From Epiperipatus broadwayi (Eukaryota; Onychophora; Udeonychophora; Euonychophora; Peripatidae): DNA of 64,000 nt. The stretch lies in assembly GCA_028023455.1 (NCBI GenBank), contig JAQFVV010006238.1:6334572-6398571 (forward strand). The letters run 5' to 3'. The notes under the pieces were generated by a model. It was not told where the DNA came from, did no database searches, and worked only from the letters and a program-made list of their open reading frames with translations. Shown one piece after another: positions 1 to 10,925 of this stretch. Made by a program: the position numbers and the translations under genes. Each line of letters opens with the position of its first letter. Positions within the stretch are counted from its first letter, which is position 1.

Positions 1-195
1 CTTATAGCAAATGAAGTTCAATGCAAGTCCATTAGAAATTCTGATTTTATTAAGGAAATCAACTACAAAAAGATGTTTATAGGCCCTATTTAGATTTGAA
101 CATCATAATAAGTTTATTCTTTTACAATCATACTCAAGCATAACAGTGTATATGGCAAAGCATCACTAATGATTAATCACATGATTAAAGGCTTT

Positions 196-490
196 TGACA
201 GAATAGCTCAGTTGGTAGAGCGTTTGCCTTAAATTCAATATTCAAGAATCTAAAGGTGCGAGTTCAACTTCTAAGTGAATATTGTCACTGTGCATATAGG
301 CCAACAACACCTGAAGAAGAGTGGAAAATAATACTACTTGAAACATTGTGTAATTACTAACCTGTATTGTCTATTTGTGTGTTATTACTAACAAGTTGTT
401 TGTATTTGGAAAGTTTAAAATTTTTTATACATTCAGCATTCACTCATAAATGATGGAAATAGTCCAACACATCACATCTTACCATTGATG
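196..490 (+). repeat. tRNA-derived SINE (family H), fairly complete copy
   Basis: The head at 204-222 matches a tRNA A box (TAGCTCAGTTGGTAGAGCG), and a B-box-like GAGTTCAACTT lies near 259-269. A non-tRNA body follows, starting CAACACCTGAAGAAGAG near 302 and ending with a TGATGGAAATAGTCCAACA motif near 453-471. The same body recurs at 52385-52650, and its tail recurs twice around 56.3-56.5 kb. The spacing of the two boxes is longer than in a working tRNA and the arms do not fold, so this is a SINE rather than a tRNA gene. Confidence 0.75.
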
Positions 491-3235
491 GTATGTTTTT
501 TTTTTGTTTTATTATACTGTCTTTCATTTAAGACTAACTGTGAACCAGCTTATCAGAAGAGAGTTGGATGCATATGACTAGCCAACAAATAGATCAATAG
601 CCAATTACAGAGCTGGAAAAATGGGATTGAAAGTCAAACCAAATCTTCAAATAATCTAGTTATCAGAAAAGACAATACTGCTGATAAAATAAATCAATCA
701 TAATGAAATGACTTACAATTCATTACTAAATGGATATTTAAGTGCACAAACATAGAAAAAAGTATATCTCCAACAAAATACAGTGCCATCACGGATAATT
801 AAGGGATATATACTTATACCACAAATAACAATTGATGCTATTATTTAACCACATCGGAAAACAATGGCAAATAAATACTTAATTAATCATAATTATTTCC
901 ATACAATATATGGAGGAAGTCATGGAATAATTATGGCGGTTGAGACAAGAGTGTGAGGCTTACGACTAGTAACCAAACACTGACCAACGAATAACTTGGG
1001 CCTAATTTCTATTCTGAGCTAATCTAAAGGCTAAGCAAAAATGTTATAATGTCAGACTTGCTGATCAAGAAAAGTAACCAGATCTAAACTATTGTGCGTA
1101 TAGAGCGTATTATTGTTTAATTAATAAAATTTTAGTTCAATTTATCGTCTTTGTCTCTGGTCCAAACATTAACAATATATTTACAACAACATTTGGAATT
1201 AAACGGAACCGGGCAGATTGCTTTTAGTAAAAAAATTCTGCACACAAATTAGATGAAATGGAAAGTATGAATTAATCATTTTTCAAGAAGCATAGATTTT
1301 AAAATATGCATCTTTGAAAAAAGCGGAATCCTAACGAGGCAATAAGAAATATTCCATTTTTATTGACAAATATATTTGTCCAAACTATAATAAAAACAAA
1401 ACTTTCGGTGAGAGAGTGCTAGATTTTTTTTTAAAAAAAAACAGTTCTTAATTAAAATTACAATAATTGAAATAAAATTTATTTTTTAGCTTTACATATT
1501 TTTAAAAATATATATTTTTATTTCAAATAAATTATAAAACATGACTTTACTATGTACAAATTATAAGCATATATTAAATTTATAGTTGTGTGTATATGTC
1601 TGTATATATATTAAGTATACACATATATACGTACATTTTATGAAACTGTATACAGTATATATAAACATAAATTTATATATGTGTGTGCATGTATGTATAC
1701 GTACATGTGTGAATTCACGTATAAATATATATATGAACACTTAATCCTTATATGTATATATTTATAGGAGCACATACACATGCATACGTATATATATCCT
1801 TTTTTTAATATACATACACACATACATATACTGTGTTTGTGTATATATATATTGAAATTATCAGACCAGTAACCATCTCGCCTAATTCATTATCAAATAC
1901 TATATTCCAAGAATTTGAAGAATTAAAAAAAGGGTTTAACATAATCATCAGCATAAAACAGATATATATTTTTTCTTACATTTGTTGTTTTTTATAAAAA
2001 AAAAAAAAACTTTCATCATCATCTTTTCACTCGTTAATTAATAATTAAAAAGATTTTTACAAGGATATTTATATCACTAGACAAAAGAGATAACAATATT
2101 GCTTTGTTAGTGCTGCCATCTATATTTTTTAAAACTATTGTCAGCAAGACAAAATTTCAAATTCTTAAAATAAAACAGTGTTTATTAACCTTCCCTTTTC
2201 TAAAGTAATCTTTTTAATTTATATAATGAATAACAACTTTAAATTTTTCCATTAAATGATAATAAAAGTGTGGTCAAAAATTAGTTTTATTTTACAAAAT
2301 TGGTTTTATGTTTATATTCTAAATTTTTTAATGTGATTTTTTTTTTTAATGTTCGTTTATTTTACATTTCATTTTTTTAAATCGTTAAAAATATCCAATA
2401 ATAATTTATTTACATTATGATATTCAATTTTTTTAAAAAAAGGATTTTTATTGCTTAATTAAAAATTAAACTGAAATAAATATAGGCCTCCATCGTTTGG
2501 CATCGTTTTATAACATCTCAGAATTTCGTTTTAAAGTTTATTTATGTTCAGGGTTAAAAAGACGCTGAAGAAATAATAAGTAGAAACAAAACCAAAGAAC
2601 TCAATTTTGTCATTATATAAAAAAATATACTACAAGCATTTCGTCATTATGTTAACAGTCCTGACTGGATTATATCTAATAAGAAAAAAAATGTCCATCG
2701 GCCATTTCTGATGTTGCATTATTTTCTCATATCCTCTACCTACAATCTTATTATAAAAACCTTTGTTGTGGAATTATTTATAACATGCTGTAACAGATTA
2801 CAGAAAATATATAACAAATGTGTCCGGCCTTCTGAGAATTTTAAATCCTTGTAATCCTTCTGATGTTTAAAGACATCATTAATTAGATGGAACCCCCCTC
2901 CCCCTTACTTTACTTCCCTCAATTTTCGCTCTCTGATCATACAATAAACCTGAATTATCTATACGTACTTTCTTATAGAAAAAGAGTAAATAATGCAAAA
3001 ACAATTGTATGGTAAAATGAAATTCAGGGCATATTTTAAAACACTTACAGGCTCAATGTTTTGGTTTTTTTTCCTTTCAATGAGCATAATTACTTGCATG
3101 AGATTTTACATGCATCCCAGAGGTATGCTCATATCCTGCAAGAAATCTGAATATTCCTAGTTCGTGAACTTAAAGAGATCATAAACTGAACTCCTTTACG
3201 AGCTGTGCATCACTCAGCATTTTGTTTTTAATTTT
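491..3235. other. AT-rich intergenic DNA, no gene seen
   Basis: No reading frame of interest is visible. The stretch holds long A and T runs and a TA/TACA-rich block at about 1567-1860. It forms the downstream flank of the minus-strand LRR-Ig gene, so part of 2.5-3.2 kb may be its 3'UTR. A short C-rich patch lies near 2892-2906. Confidence 0.6.
1567..1860. repeat. Degenerate TA/TGTA/TACA low-complexity block
   Basis: About 290 bases are dominated by alternating TATATA, GTATAT and ACATACA words in both orientations. The 61-residue open frame here is an artefact of the repeat (mostly Y, C, I, H and V). Confidence 0.75.
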
Positions 3236-3241
3236 TTTATT
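3236..3241 (-). terminator. Possible polyadenylation signal (AATAAA)
   Basis: An AATAAA hexamer lies on the minus strand only about 18 bases after the TGA stop of the LRR-Ig gene. The sequence is so AT-rich that AATAAA arises often by chance, so a longer 3'UTR ending at a later signal is equally possible. Confidence 0.3.
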
Positions 3242-3258
3242 CCCTGCACTTGTATATT

Positions 3259-4950
3259 TCATACTTCTGTTCCATCCTCAACCTCATCAGCAAAACGTAT
3301 GTTTTGTCCCTGCCGATCACTGCGTAAGTAATTTCCAAACTTCCGCGCTTCAAGAAACTTTTTAAGCTCCTCTCGATGTAGTTCTCGGAATTTACTTAGC
3401 TCAATGTTGTCTTGAGGTGTGAGGTTTTCAGGTATTCCGTTACAAAGGGATGTTTCCATTTCTAGCCATTCTTTTTCTTTGTCCATATCTATCGCTTTTC
3501 TCTTATTGTTTGTTTCGTTGGCATTTACTCCATAGGAATTTGCAATGGGTTTCATATCATTTAACGCTATATAATTAGGATCTTGACTTATGTAATTGTT
3601 CCGGTCACTTTTATGAATATTATTGTCTGTGATTTGCACTCTTGGAGGTTTCTCAACAGGGTTTGGTTTACCGAGGAAGGTTTCTTTTTCTGCAGCTTCA
3701 TTTTCAGGACCAGTTTTTTTAGGCTCCAAAAGTTGATAACGTTTACGGTAAATAAGAAATCCTAATATTGCAATAATAATAATCATAACTATTCCTATAA
3801 TAACTCCCGCTACTTCTCCTCCATTCATTTGTACAACTGTGACTGCCTTCTGTATTATGGTCAATGTGAAAGAAGCACTGTCATTTCCACCACGATTTAC
3901 AGCATGACATTCATACACACCAGAATCAGAAAGCTGAGTATCAATAATAAAAAGAATACTCATTTTTTCTGATGTACCATTTTCATATATTACATATCGA
4001 GGATCAACAATTCCACGGGAACTATGCTCCCCAATTATTTTACCATCCAGTACCCAATGAATTCGTGGAAGTGGATCGCCAGAAAATGTACAGTTGAATG
4101 AAGCATTTTGTCCTGGATTATATACTCTATCCTGAACTTGTAAAGTTAATTCTGGCATGCAAGCAAAATCATCAGATGTCATTTCACTCCACATTTTTCC
4201 TGCGGCTTTTGCAGGTTGCCAACATTGAGGTGCTATTCCATATGTAACTTTTGCTGTTCGCATCCATTCTCGAATAGGACGCATTCGACAATCACAATGC
4301 CATGGATTTTCATTTAGATCCAGTTGTATAAGTGAAGTTAGAGGAGTTAACAAAGCTGGTTCAATCATAGCAATTTGATTTCCAGAAAGTTTGAGCTTTT
4401 GAAGTTTGTCCAACCTCGCAAAGGCATTAGGGCCGACGACTTCCACCTGGCAGTTTACAATCTCTAAAACAAGTAAATTAATAAGACCAATAAAGGCATG
4501 GTCTTTAATCTCGCGAATAGGATTACTCCTGATATGAAGTGTTTTTAATCTCGGCAAGTGACGAAAATTTTGTGTGGGCACAGTACTAATATTATTTTCC
4601 ACAAAATGGAGTTCCTGTAAGTTACCGACTCCACGAAATGCATCACTTTGAATCGTATGGATTTTGCACTTAGTGAAATAGAGCCTCTGCAGACTGATCA
4701 GGCTATGTCGTTTAAAAAAATTAAATTCAAGCATTGGAAATGCATACGCTTCTAACGTTAATACTTTGGTTAGTGCAGGTATATCATTTGGAAATTCACG
4801 TGCCCAATTTCCATAACATTCCGTAATTTGTTCACCACGAACCCATTTGCCACACGAAGAACACTCAACAGGACAAGCTTGGCTGTGATAAAGCAGACTG
4901 AGCATGCCCAATAGTATTCCTAAAGTATGGGGGATTCCTGAAGAATCCAT
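3259..4950 (-). CDS. Kekkon-like LRR-Ig single-pass membrane protein
   Basis: The frame is open from ATG to TGA (563 residues) with no internal intron. In order: a hydrophobic signal peptide (about 1-25); a cysteine-rich LRR N-cap (C26, C30, C33, C45); about five leucine-rich repeats (85-208); an LRR C-cap opening NPWHCDC near 215-221 and closing at C264; one Ig domain (about 265-366; C287, W299, DSGVYEC ending at C348); a transmembrane helix (about 380-400) followed by basic YRKR; and a 160-residue cytoplasmic tail ending TEV, a class I PDZ-ligand pattern. N-glycosylation sequons lie at N282, N286, N324 and N356. The C-cap followed by one Ig domain is the hallmark of kekkon proteins, which in Drosophila include an EGF-receptor inhibitor (Kek1) and neuronal or BMP-linked members. 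Plasma-membrane location is inferred from topology. The exact paralogue is uncertain; another LRR-Ig family (LRIT, AMIGO, LINGO type) is the alternative. No neighbouring host gene is visible. Confidence 0.9.
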   Translation of the reverse strand: MDSSGIPHTLGILLGMLSLLYHSQACPVECSSCGKWVRGEQITECYGNWAREFPNDIPALTKVLTLEAYAFPMLEFNFFKRHSLISLQRLYFTKCKIHTIQSDAFRGVGNLQELHFVENNISTVPTQNFRHLPRLKTLHIRSNPIREIKDHAFIGLINLLVLEIVNCQVEVVGPNAFARLDKLQKLKLSGNQIAMIEPALLTPLTSLIQLDLNENPWHCDCRMRPIREWMRTAKVTYGIAPQCWQPAKAAGKMWSEMTSDDFACMPELTLQVQDRVYNPGQNASFNCTFSGDPLPRIHWVLDGKIIGEHSSRGIVDPRYVIYENGTSEKMSILFIIDTQLSDSGVYECHAVNRGGNDSASFTLTIIQKAVTVVQMNGGEVAGVIIGIVMIIIIAILGFLIYRKRYQLLEPKKTGPENEAAEKETFLGKPNPVEKPPRVQITDNNIHKSDRNNYISQDPNYIALNDMKPIANSYGVNANETNNKRKAIDMDKEKEWLEMETSLCNGIPENLTPQDNIELSKFRELHREELKKFLEARKFGNYLRSDRQGQNIRFADEVEDGTEV

Positions 4951-5007
4951 CTTGGTGCCACTTAATGACTTTCCTCACCAGCATCAAGATGAGAAGCGAC
5001 AGAATAT

Positions 5008-5022
5008 CTGAAAAAAAAAAAA
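5008..5022 (-). promoter_or_regulatory. Predicted 3' splice site in the 5'UTR of the LRR-Ig gene
   Basis: Read on the minus strand, a run of about 12 pyrimidines is followed directly by CAG, ending at 5008. The exon would then start at 5007, 57 bases upstream of the ATG at 4950. This fits an intron in the 5'UTR with the whole coding sequence in the next exon. No upstream exon or promoter could be identified within the window. Confidence 0.6.
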
Positions 5023-5149
5023 GTTCATGAATATCAAAATTAATTATATACTTAAATATATATAAACATAAAATTATAACTAAACAATGCAAATCTTATT
5101 ATATAGTTATACACTGCTTTTAAAAGTCATGCTATGTTTAATATATGGT

Positions 5150-5345
5150 TTCTCATTTGATCACTGAAGTTAAGTAATATTAGGGTAAGTTAATACTTTG
5201 ACTGAACCCTGTGTGCTATGGGTCTATTTGTTTTGCCCTATGTGAGTAATAGTGTCAGGCTTTGGAGCATATGATCCTCAAACCAAGTCCAGTACTGCTA
5301 TCTACTCAAACCTCTTATGAATTCCTGAGCCATAAAATCATCTGA
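5150..5345 (+). repeat. 5S rRNA-derived SINE
   Basis: Positions 5159-5178 (GATCACTGAAGTTAAGTAAT) and 5189-5208 (GTTAATACTTTGACTGAACC) reproduce, in order and with correct spacing, the internal-promoter part of animal 5S rRNA (the GATCACCGAAGTTAAGC and GGTTAGTACTTGGATGGGTGACC regions). The first and last parts of 5S rRNA are absent or eroded. After about 95 bases of body comes a tail, CTCAAACCTCTTATGAATTC at 5305-5324. That tail also ends tRNA-headed repeats elsewhere in the window (for example 27130 and 58010). Best read as a SINE3-type element. Confidence 0.6.
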
Positions 5346-6840
5346 TTAGATTATTTTAAGAAAACAAAGAACAGAAAGTATGTGGGAGGTTGAATTATCT
5401 TAATGTTAGATTGAGTTTTCATTTAGAAACCATTAGCTCATCAGTCTGTCTCTCTTAAAATAGATTAAACCACATGGTCAGAAAAAAAATTTATATTTTT
5501 ATGCACGTATAAACTAAATTGAAGATGTTCTTATGCAGAATCAATTTTGATTTCTTCATAAGATATCTGATAAGAGAGCAAATCACCTTAAATAAATATA
5601 ATCTAATGGGTTTATTGCTCAAGAGTTGGTACAATCTATGGCCACTGAAAGTGGGCATCTCACCACAATCCATGAACCCATACACTCTAGAGTCTGTTAC
5701 TCTAAGACTAAATAGATAAATATATTAAAGAATTAAAGTTTGTAATGTCTCAGCCATGGACATATCTACAAACATAAAAATCAGAATGAAAAGTGTTGTT
5801 ACATATATATATATATAACTATTAAAACACAGTCAATACTTAGACAATCCTAATATAGATAACAATGAACAATTTCAAACTGTTGTCAAGGCAACCTCCT
5901 TTTAACAATAATGGTAGAATCCCTTTATATATATATATATTGCACTTTTATTTTATAACTTTACTATAATCAAACTGGTGGATTCATGATGGAGTGATTA
6001 CTCCATTTTTCTTGATCATTTAAGGAAGCTGAAGCTTTCCTAACAAAGTTAAATCCCCCCCCCCTCCAGATATCTGACTCCTAGCCATTCCAACTACTTA
6101 TAGCTAAATAAAAATTTACTGAAGTTTACAGTTACAGCCCTAAATATTTATTTATCTAATGTTTTGAATCAGTTTAATTATTAACCAAATATCATAAAGA
6201 AGTCTGTAGAGATTCTTTCTAGTAAATTGGGATTTAATAATAGTATTTTATTAAATCTTTCAATTCTATATTGAAGACATAGAATTTGAGTCAATTATTA
6301 TATGGTTCACAGTTTGTGTTTAACCACATTTACAAAAATCAGTTGTTAAATTCCATTTATAAAATGAAAGAATGTTATGATTATGGATTACCCTAAATCT
6401 ATTAGTGAGACTCCAGTAATGTCTAGAAAGATCAAATTCAGCTGGCTTTACTGTTGCATCTGGAAAAAAAAGTTTGAAGTATTACAAGAAATCCATTAAC
6501 TGGTTGGTTGGAAAGATTTTTCATTGAATACCCAAAAAGAAGATCTTGGGCTTGAAATACAATTTGCTTATCAGCTTTTCATCCATTTTCTGTGAGGCAA
6601 CATCACTTCCGACATCTGATGGAGACATATGTGAAAGAACATCACAGAAAGGGAGTAGACTCAAAAACTAAACCATTTGCATTGCAACATAAGTAATGCC
6701 AGACAGCTGTCCGAGGACTATTATCCCCCAAAATTATTTTAATCTAATCTTGGATAGATAGGGAAAATCCTAGGTCATTTCTAAGTAGCATGGTGTAGGA
6801 TTGTGTTTCAGTCTAATGGATTAAATATTGTCATGCAAAA
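5346..6840. other. AT-rich intergenic DNA, no gene seen
   Basis: No credible coding frame. It contains short TA microsatellites (about 5802-5817 and 5926-5940) and a run of 12 C near 6055-6066. A block near 5830-5915 (GTTGTCAAGGCAAC) recurs loosely near 7740-7830, 31730-31830 and 33990-34080, suggesting another old repeat family. Confidence 0.5.
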
Positions 6841-6849
6841 ACAAACTAG

Positions 6850-6970
6850 ACATCACATGATCACCATTTCTATAACAGCACATAATTGTTGTAAACAAGC
6901 CTTCTGGCATTCATTGATTACTCTGTTTGGCACAGGGTGGCACTACTGTAAGGAGAGTTTTGCCTTTGAT
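6850..6970 (+). repeat. Family A foldback repeat, partial copy
   Basis: It opens with the family's terminal motif CATCACATGATCACCATT. It then runs into a block (CATTGATTACTCTG... GGTGGCACTACTGTAAGGAGAGTTTTGCCT) that is also found at 31110-31145 and 37665-37715. The related copy at 18310-18610 is a near-complete palindrome. No coding capacity is seen. Confidence 0.6.
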
Positions 6971-8206
6971 AAAACAAACTACATTAAGGAGGCTAATAGT
7001 GATAAAATGCCACAATCAAGTAGTACCACATTACTTTAGCACTCTATTTGGTTGGATATACCATTTGCATTAAGGAAGAGAACTCAACATATATATTATT
7101 AGCTAAATGACAAAAGTTGCAAGATAATTTGGGCTTGTCAGATGATTGTATTATAAAACAAACAATTATATTAGACAGCCTTCACTAATATTTGAGGGAC
7201 GGGAGTGTCATAAGTCTCTCATCAATGAGCAAATGATTTATTTTCACTTTATATTTCCAATTTGCATTTTACCTGATATTAATATAAATATGAATTAAGA
7301 ATTCAAACCTTATATTTAAAAAAAAAATAGTATTGGGTCTATGAGAAACTAATTATAAACAAAATATATAATACCGTGAAAAGTGTTGGAGGACATACCA
7401 TGATCACAACTTGTGTCCGAATGCAAGTTGAGTTAAAAAATTTAACCAACAGGTTTGAAATAGCTGGGTTGTAAAACACCTAGATAATACATCTCATATT
7501 GGTAGGTAAATGGGTATTTAACTATACTTAGCTAAATGATAAAAAAGTGATAGAAAAACGTACACATCCTCAACATCTAGCAATAAGCAATTTTCACACA
7601 TACTGTTTTATCCTTTATTATTTCTCTATGAGATGCTTTTATTGAGTCTTATCCTGCACTGGATTATTTAAAGTCTATTTTCTTTTTCTTTTTGAATGTA
7701 GTAATACAGTTTTACATATTGACATTTATACTTGGTTACATTATTACAACTTTAAGCAATTAGACAATCTAATATCAATTACTGCCTATCTGTAGAGTTG
7801 TCTTGACAACAGGTTGTTAATATTCTATTGGCCTATTTATACATGAAAGCTATAGCATGCAATTTGCATATAATAACCAATTATCTGCTGGAAATACGAT
7901 TTAATAATTGCTACCAAATAATTCAAAAAGTATAATTAATATATACTTGCATTATTTTTGTCTTCAGTTTAAAGACAGCTTTCTAAGAGTATAAAATTTC
8001 TACATTGTGAAGAATGAAAAAAAAACTAACACTGCTGTGTTTTATTCTTCAATTAGATTCTCAGATATCATTTGATTTGACTGACCATATGAAAAATAAA
8101 TTAGCAATGTATTATTTTACACTTTTTATGTGATGTTATTATATATATTGAAATGAATGTTCTCATAGGCAAAAGATATTTTATAAATCATGTTTTTTTG
8201 GAGTAA
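6971..8206. other. AT-rich intergenic DNA with scattered repeat scraps
   Basis: No gene seen. About 7496-7560 carries a worn repeat (GGTAAATGGGTATTTAAC... TTAGCTAAATGA) that resembles pieces at 13970-14020, 19870-19930 and 31480-31560. About 7740-7830 carries the GTTGTCTTGACAAC repeat. Confidence 0.45.
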
Positions 8207-8428
8207 TTGTGTTCAATAAAATAAAATAAAAGTAAATATACTGACATTTTAACAAGATAAAAAATGGGCTTCAACTGGGTGAAAAAAAACAATAATAATC
8301 CGTGATTGATCATGTGACATAATTATCTCTGCTAAAACCATGTAATTATTACTGTTTTTTTCACCCCATTAAGGCCAAATAATGTTAAAATGTCAGTATA
8401 TATAGTAACTTTATTTTATTGAACATGG
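8207..8428. repeat. Foldback MITE-like element, arms about 90-100 bp
   Basis: The left arm (TGTTCAATAAAATAAAATAA, then CTGACATTTTAAC and GGGTGAAAAAAAAC) reappears as its reverse complement on the right (GTTTTTTTCACCCCATT, GTTAAAATGTCAGTATA, TTTATTTTATTGAACA). The two arms almost meet at a short centre near 8310-8330. There is no coding capacity, which suits a short nonautonomous DNA element or a hairpin-forming repeat. Confidence 0.75.
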
Positions 8429-8587
8429 TTGTCTTACAACTCCAATTTATAATATATATCACTATATGAAATACATTTTCTCCCATGCATATACAAATAG
8501 GTAGTGTCCCAATGAAAAGATGTGATTCTGTCTTGAAAATGCTACAATATCAGCTCTAAATTAACCCATATATCATATAGCAACATA

Positions 8588-8945
8588 GTTTAACTATTCA
8601 CTACAAAAATTTTAATGCATTATTCTGGATTTTTGAGTTTCAATATGAAATATATTTTGTATTTTACACCTTAACCCATTGTGGAATGAGTATTTTAAAT
8701 TTTGTTTTCAATTGGAAAAAATGCTATGAAAACATTTGAAATAATTTAAACTGTGTGCAGCAGTGAAGCCATGAGTTACAAAAATATTTTCCAAGTGGTT
8801 TTCAAAATTTCATGAAGGCTGGCAAAACACTGAAATTGATCAACGATATGAAATACAATCACACTTCTTGTTAAATAGATGATCCAGACCTACTATATCA
8901 CTACATAATACATGTGCTAACTCATAGATGGCACTGCAGGTAGTT
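8588..8945. repeat. Family C MITE-like element, degraded
   Basis: The left end (TTTAACTATTCACTACAAAAATTTTAATGC) and right end (ATGATCCAGACCTACTATATC) match the ends of elements at 25505-25795, 41845-42115 and 9885-10925. Internal sequence near 8691-8800 matches 41930-41995 in opposite orientation. The right half ends in a short block with GGCACTGCAGG. Confidence 0.55.
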
Positions 8946-8964
8946 TGGGGAAAAAATTAGTCAC

Positions 8965-9090
8965 TTTTTTATTAGGATACTCTGTTTGGTACAATTGGGA
9001 TCTAGAGGTTCCAAGATGGATTTTGGTGTTTGCAGTTCTGAAATCAAACTTCTTATGAACTTCCAAGCAATAAAGACATTAGCATATCTT
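8965..9090 (+). repeat. SINE copy with conserved 3' tail (family G)
   Basis: It ends with TCAAACTTCTTATGAACTTC followed by CAAGCAATAAAGACATT, the tail shared with 27130-27180, 58010-58050 and the 5S-headed SINE at 5150-5345. The head is too worn to classify securely. Confidence 0.5.
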
Positions 9091-9884
9091 TTTTGTAAAT
9101 ATTTTGATGTTAAAATATTATAAAATATGGTACTTGTGTATAATCCAGTCAACCAAGCTCAATAACATTTTTTTTTAATTATACACATTCAGGGGACTTA
9201 CAAGTATTTATTTGTTATATTTCTTCCCCAGTTTTATTTTAACAAATATGTGTTAGTTGTAAAGTTTCAAAAAATTATTAAATCAATTATAAATTTTATT
9301 CAGAAGGTTTATTTCAATTTTTTTATTTAATTTTTTTTTAATCGTCTATAATTGAAATCATAAATATAAAATATTTAAATATAAAAATTGTGAATACTAT
9401 TATTATGTAATCGTAGCAGAGTATTATCAACAACTTTCACAACTGTCAAATTTTTTCTAAGTTCTACTATGTGTTAACATTGCAAATAATTTAATATTTT
9501 TAGGAATTGAGTCATTTTATGCTTATTTATTTATTGCAATTCCAAATTTTATTTTAAAATAAGCCATTTCAATTGACTAACAATGTTCTTCAAAGACCTA
9601 AATTAAAAACAATTAATAGAGATACATTTTTTTAATATTAAATGTTTTTTATTAACTGTATGCTAAAAAAAATAAAAATAATTAAATTAATTATTTTTTA
9701 ATTTAGTTTTAAATATTTATTTTTTATTTTATGCTTTTTGTTTTTAATTATATATCTATTTTTTAGCTTCATTATCAATATTTACTTAGGGGGTTCAAGT
9801 GAAAAGATAGCTTTTCCCTCCAAGTGCCTGCAGAGCCATCTCTGAACCAATGCATATATTATATAATGGTATAATTTATCTTTT
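9091..9884. other. Very AT-rich intergenic DNA
   Basis: Mostly A/T homopolymers and short palindromic A/T words (for example near 9660-9720). No gene or clear element was recognised. Confidence 0.55.
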
Positions 9885-10925
9885 CACCACAATAATTTTA
9901 AGATACTAGCATATCTAAATCATAAATTATGATATAAAATGTATTTGTATCTTTATAGAAAATTTCTTCTATGGCCATTTATACTTTTGGGAAAGGAGAT
10001 ATGTCAACAGGAATTGAATAAGGAGAATAATTCAGATGCTTAAGCTCAAAAACGTTTTTTGGCCAAAAATCTGTGCAACCATTACAACTGTGAGATACAA
10101 TGCTATTATGCAATAATGACTATGAAGAACCTTGCTCACATAATTTGAGTCATTTCTTCACAAAATTTTATCCACAAATAATTCAAAATCTCCAAATAAT
10201 AGTTAATTAACATGTATTGTCTGAACTTTAAAATGTGCTCAAGATGAATTATGCCTTTGGAATCAAAGAGCATTTTGATTTGCCACTTTTCCCATTTGCA
10301 ATTCTTTTGGTTCTCCTTCTGGTGATCTCCACTCTGTCCTCTAGCTCTTGGTTGGCAGCTCATATTGGAAATATCATGCCTCATTGTCTATTACTATGCC
10401 TATTACTACATTTGGAAAAAATTCAAATCCATACTTGTAATTTTTGACATGTCTTTTTAGTGCTCTATTCTAAACATCTTTTTCGATCTGTTATCAACAA
10501 GTAAAGCTCTAAGCACATACATCTTTCATTTTTTAAAATTTTCCATTAAGACATAGAGTCATCTTGGGAATGCCACTGAAAGTTTGACAGACATGTGATC
10601 ATAATACTGGAAATTTTTGTCAACCTTTTTCATGTTTCTATGTTTCCAATTACTTTTGATTCACCTAGTGATGACTCACCTTCAATGTTTTTTCTCCTCT
10701 TATTTGAAAACATTCTTGTGATTTACGGCTTCGTCACTGTACATAGTATGAATCATATCAAATATTTCATTAATAGTTTTGCCCAAATTAAAATAGAGTT
10801 AGCACATTATTCCACTGTGGGGTTTTTTTTTTTTTACAAAAATACAAACATGATCACATTTCATATTATAATATGATCCACTCATGCTAGCAACTTACAT
10901 TTTTGTGGTGATTATAAATGTTAAA
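9885..10925. repeat. Family C element, expanded or interrupted copy
   Basis: The left end (CTTTTCACCACAATAATTTTAAG, then ACTAGCATAT) has its reverse complement at the right end (ATGCTAGCAACTTACATTTTTGTGGTGA near 10886-10912), giving inverted ends about 1 kb apart. The inner right part (AGTTTTGCCCAAATTAAAAT near 10777) matches the copies at 25655 and, more loosely, 42010. Other family copies are about 300 bp, so roughly 700 bp here is extra, either inserted DNA or a longer parent form. No transposase was recognised. Confidence 0.45.

Noticed and set aside
3583-5092. Overlapping frames on either strand around the LRR-Ig gene (for example 3583-3765 plus, 4865-5092 minus)
   Set aside because: They are shadows of, or upstream extensions across, the LRR-Ig coding sequence and its predicted splice acceptor.
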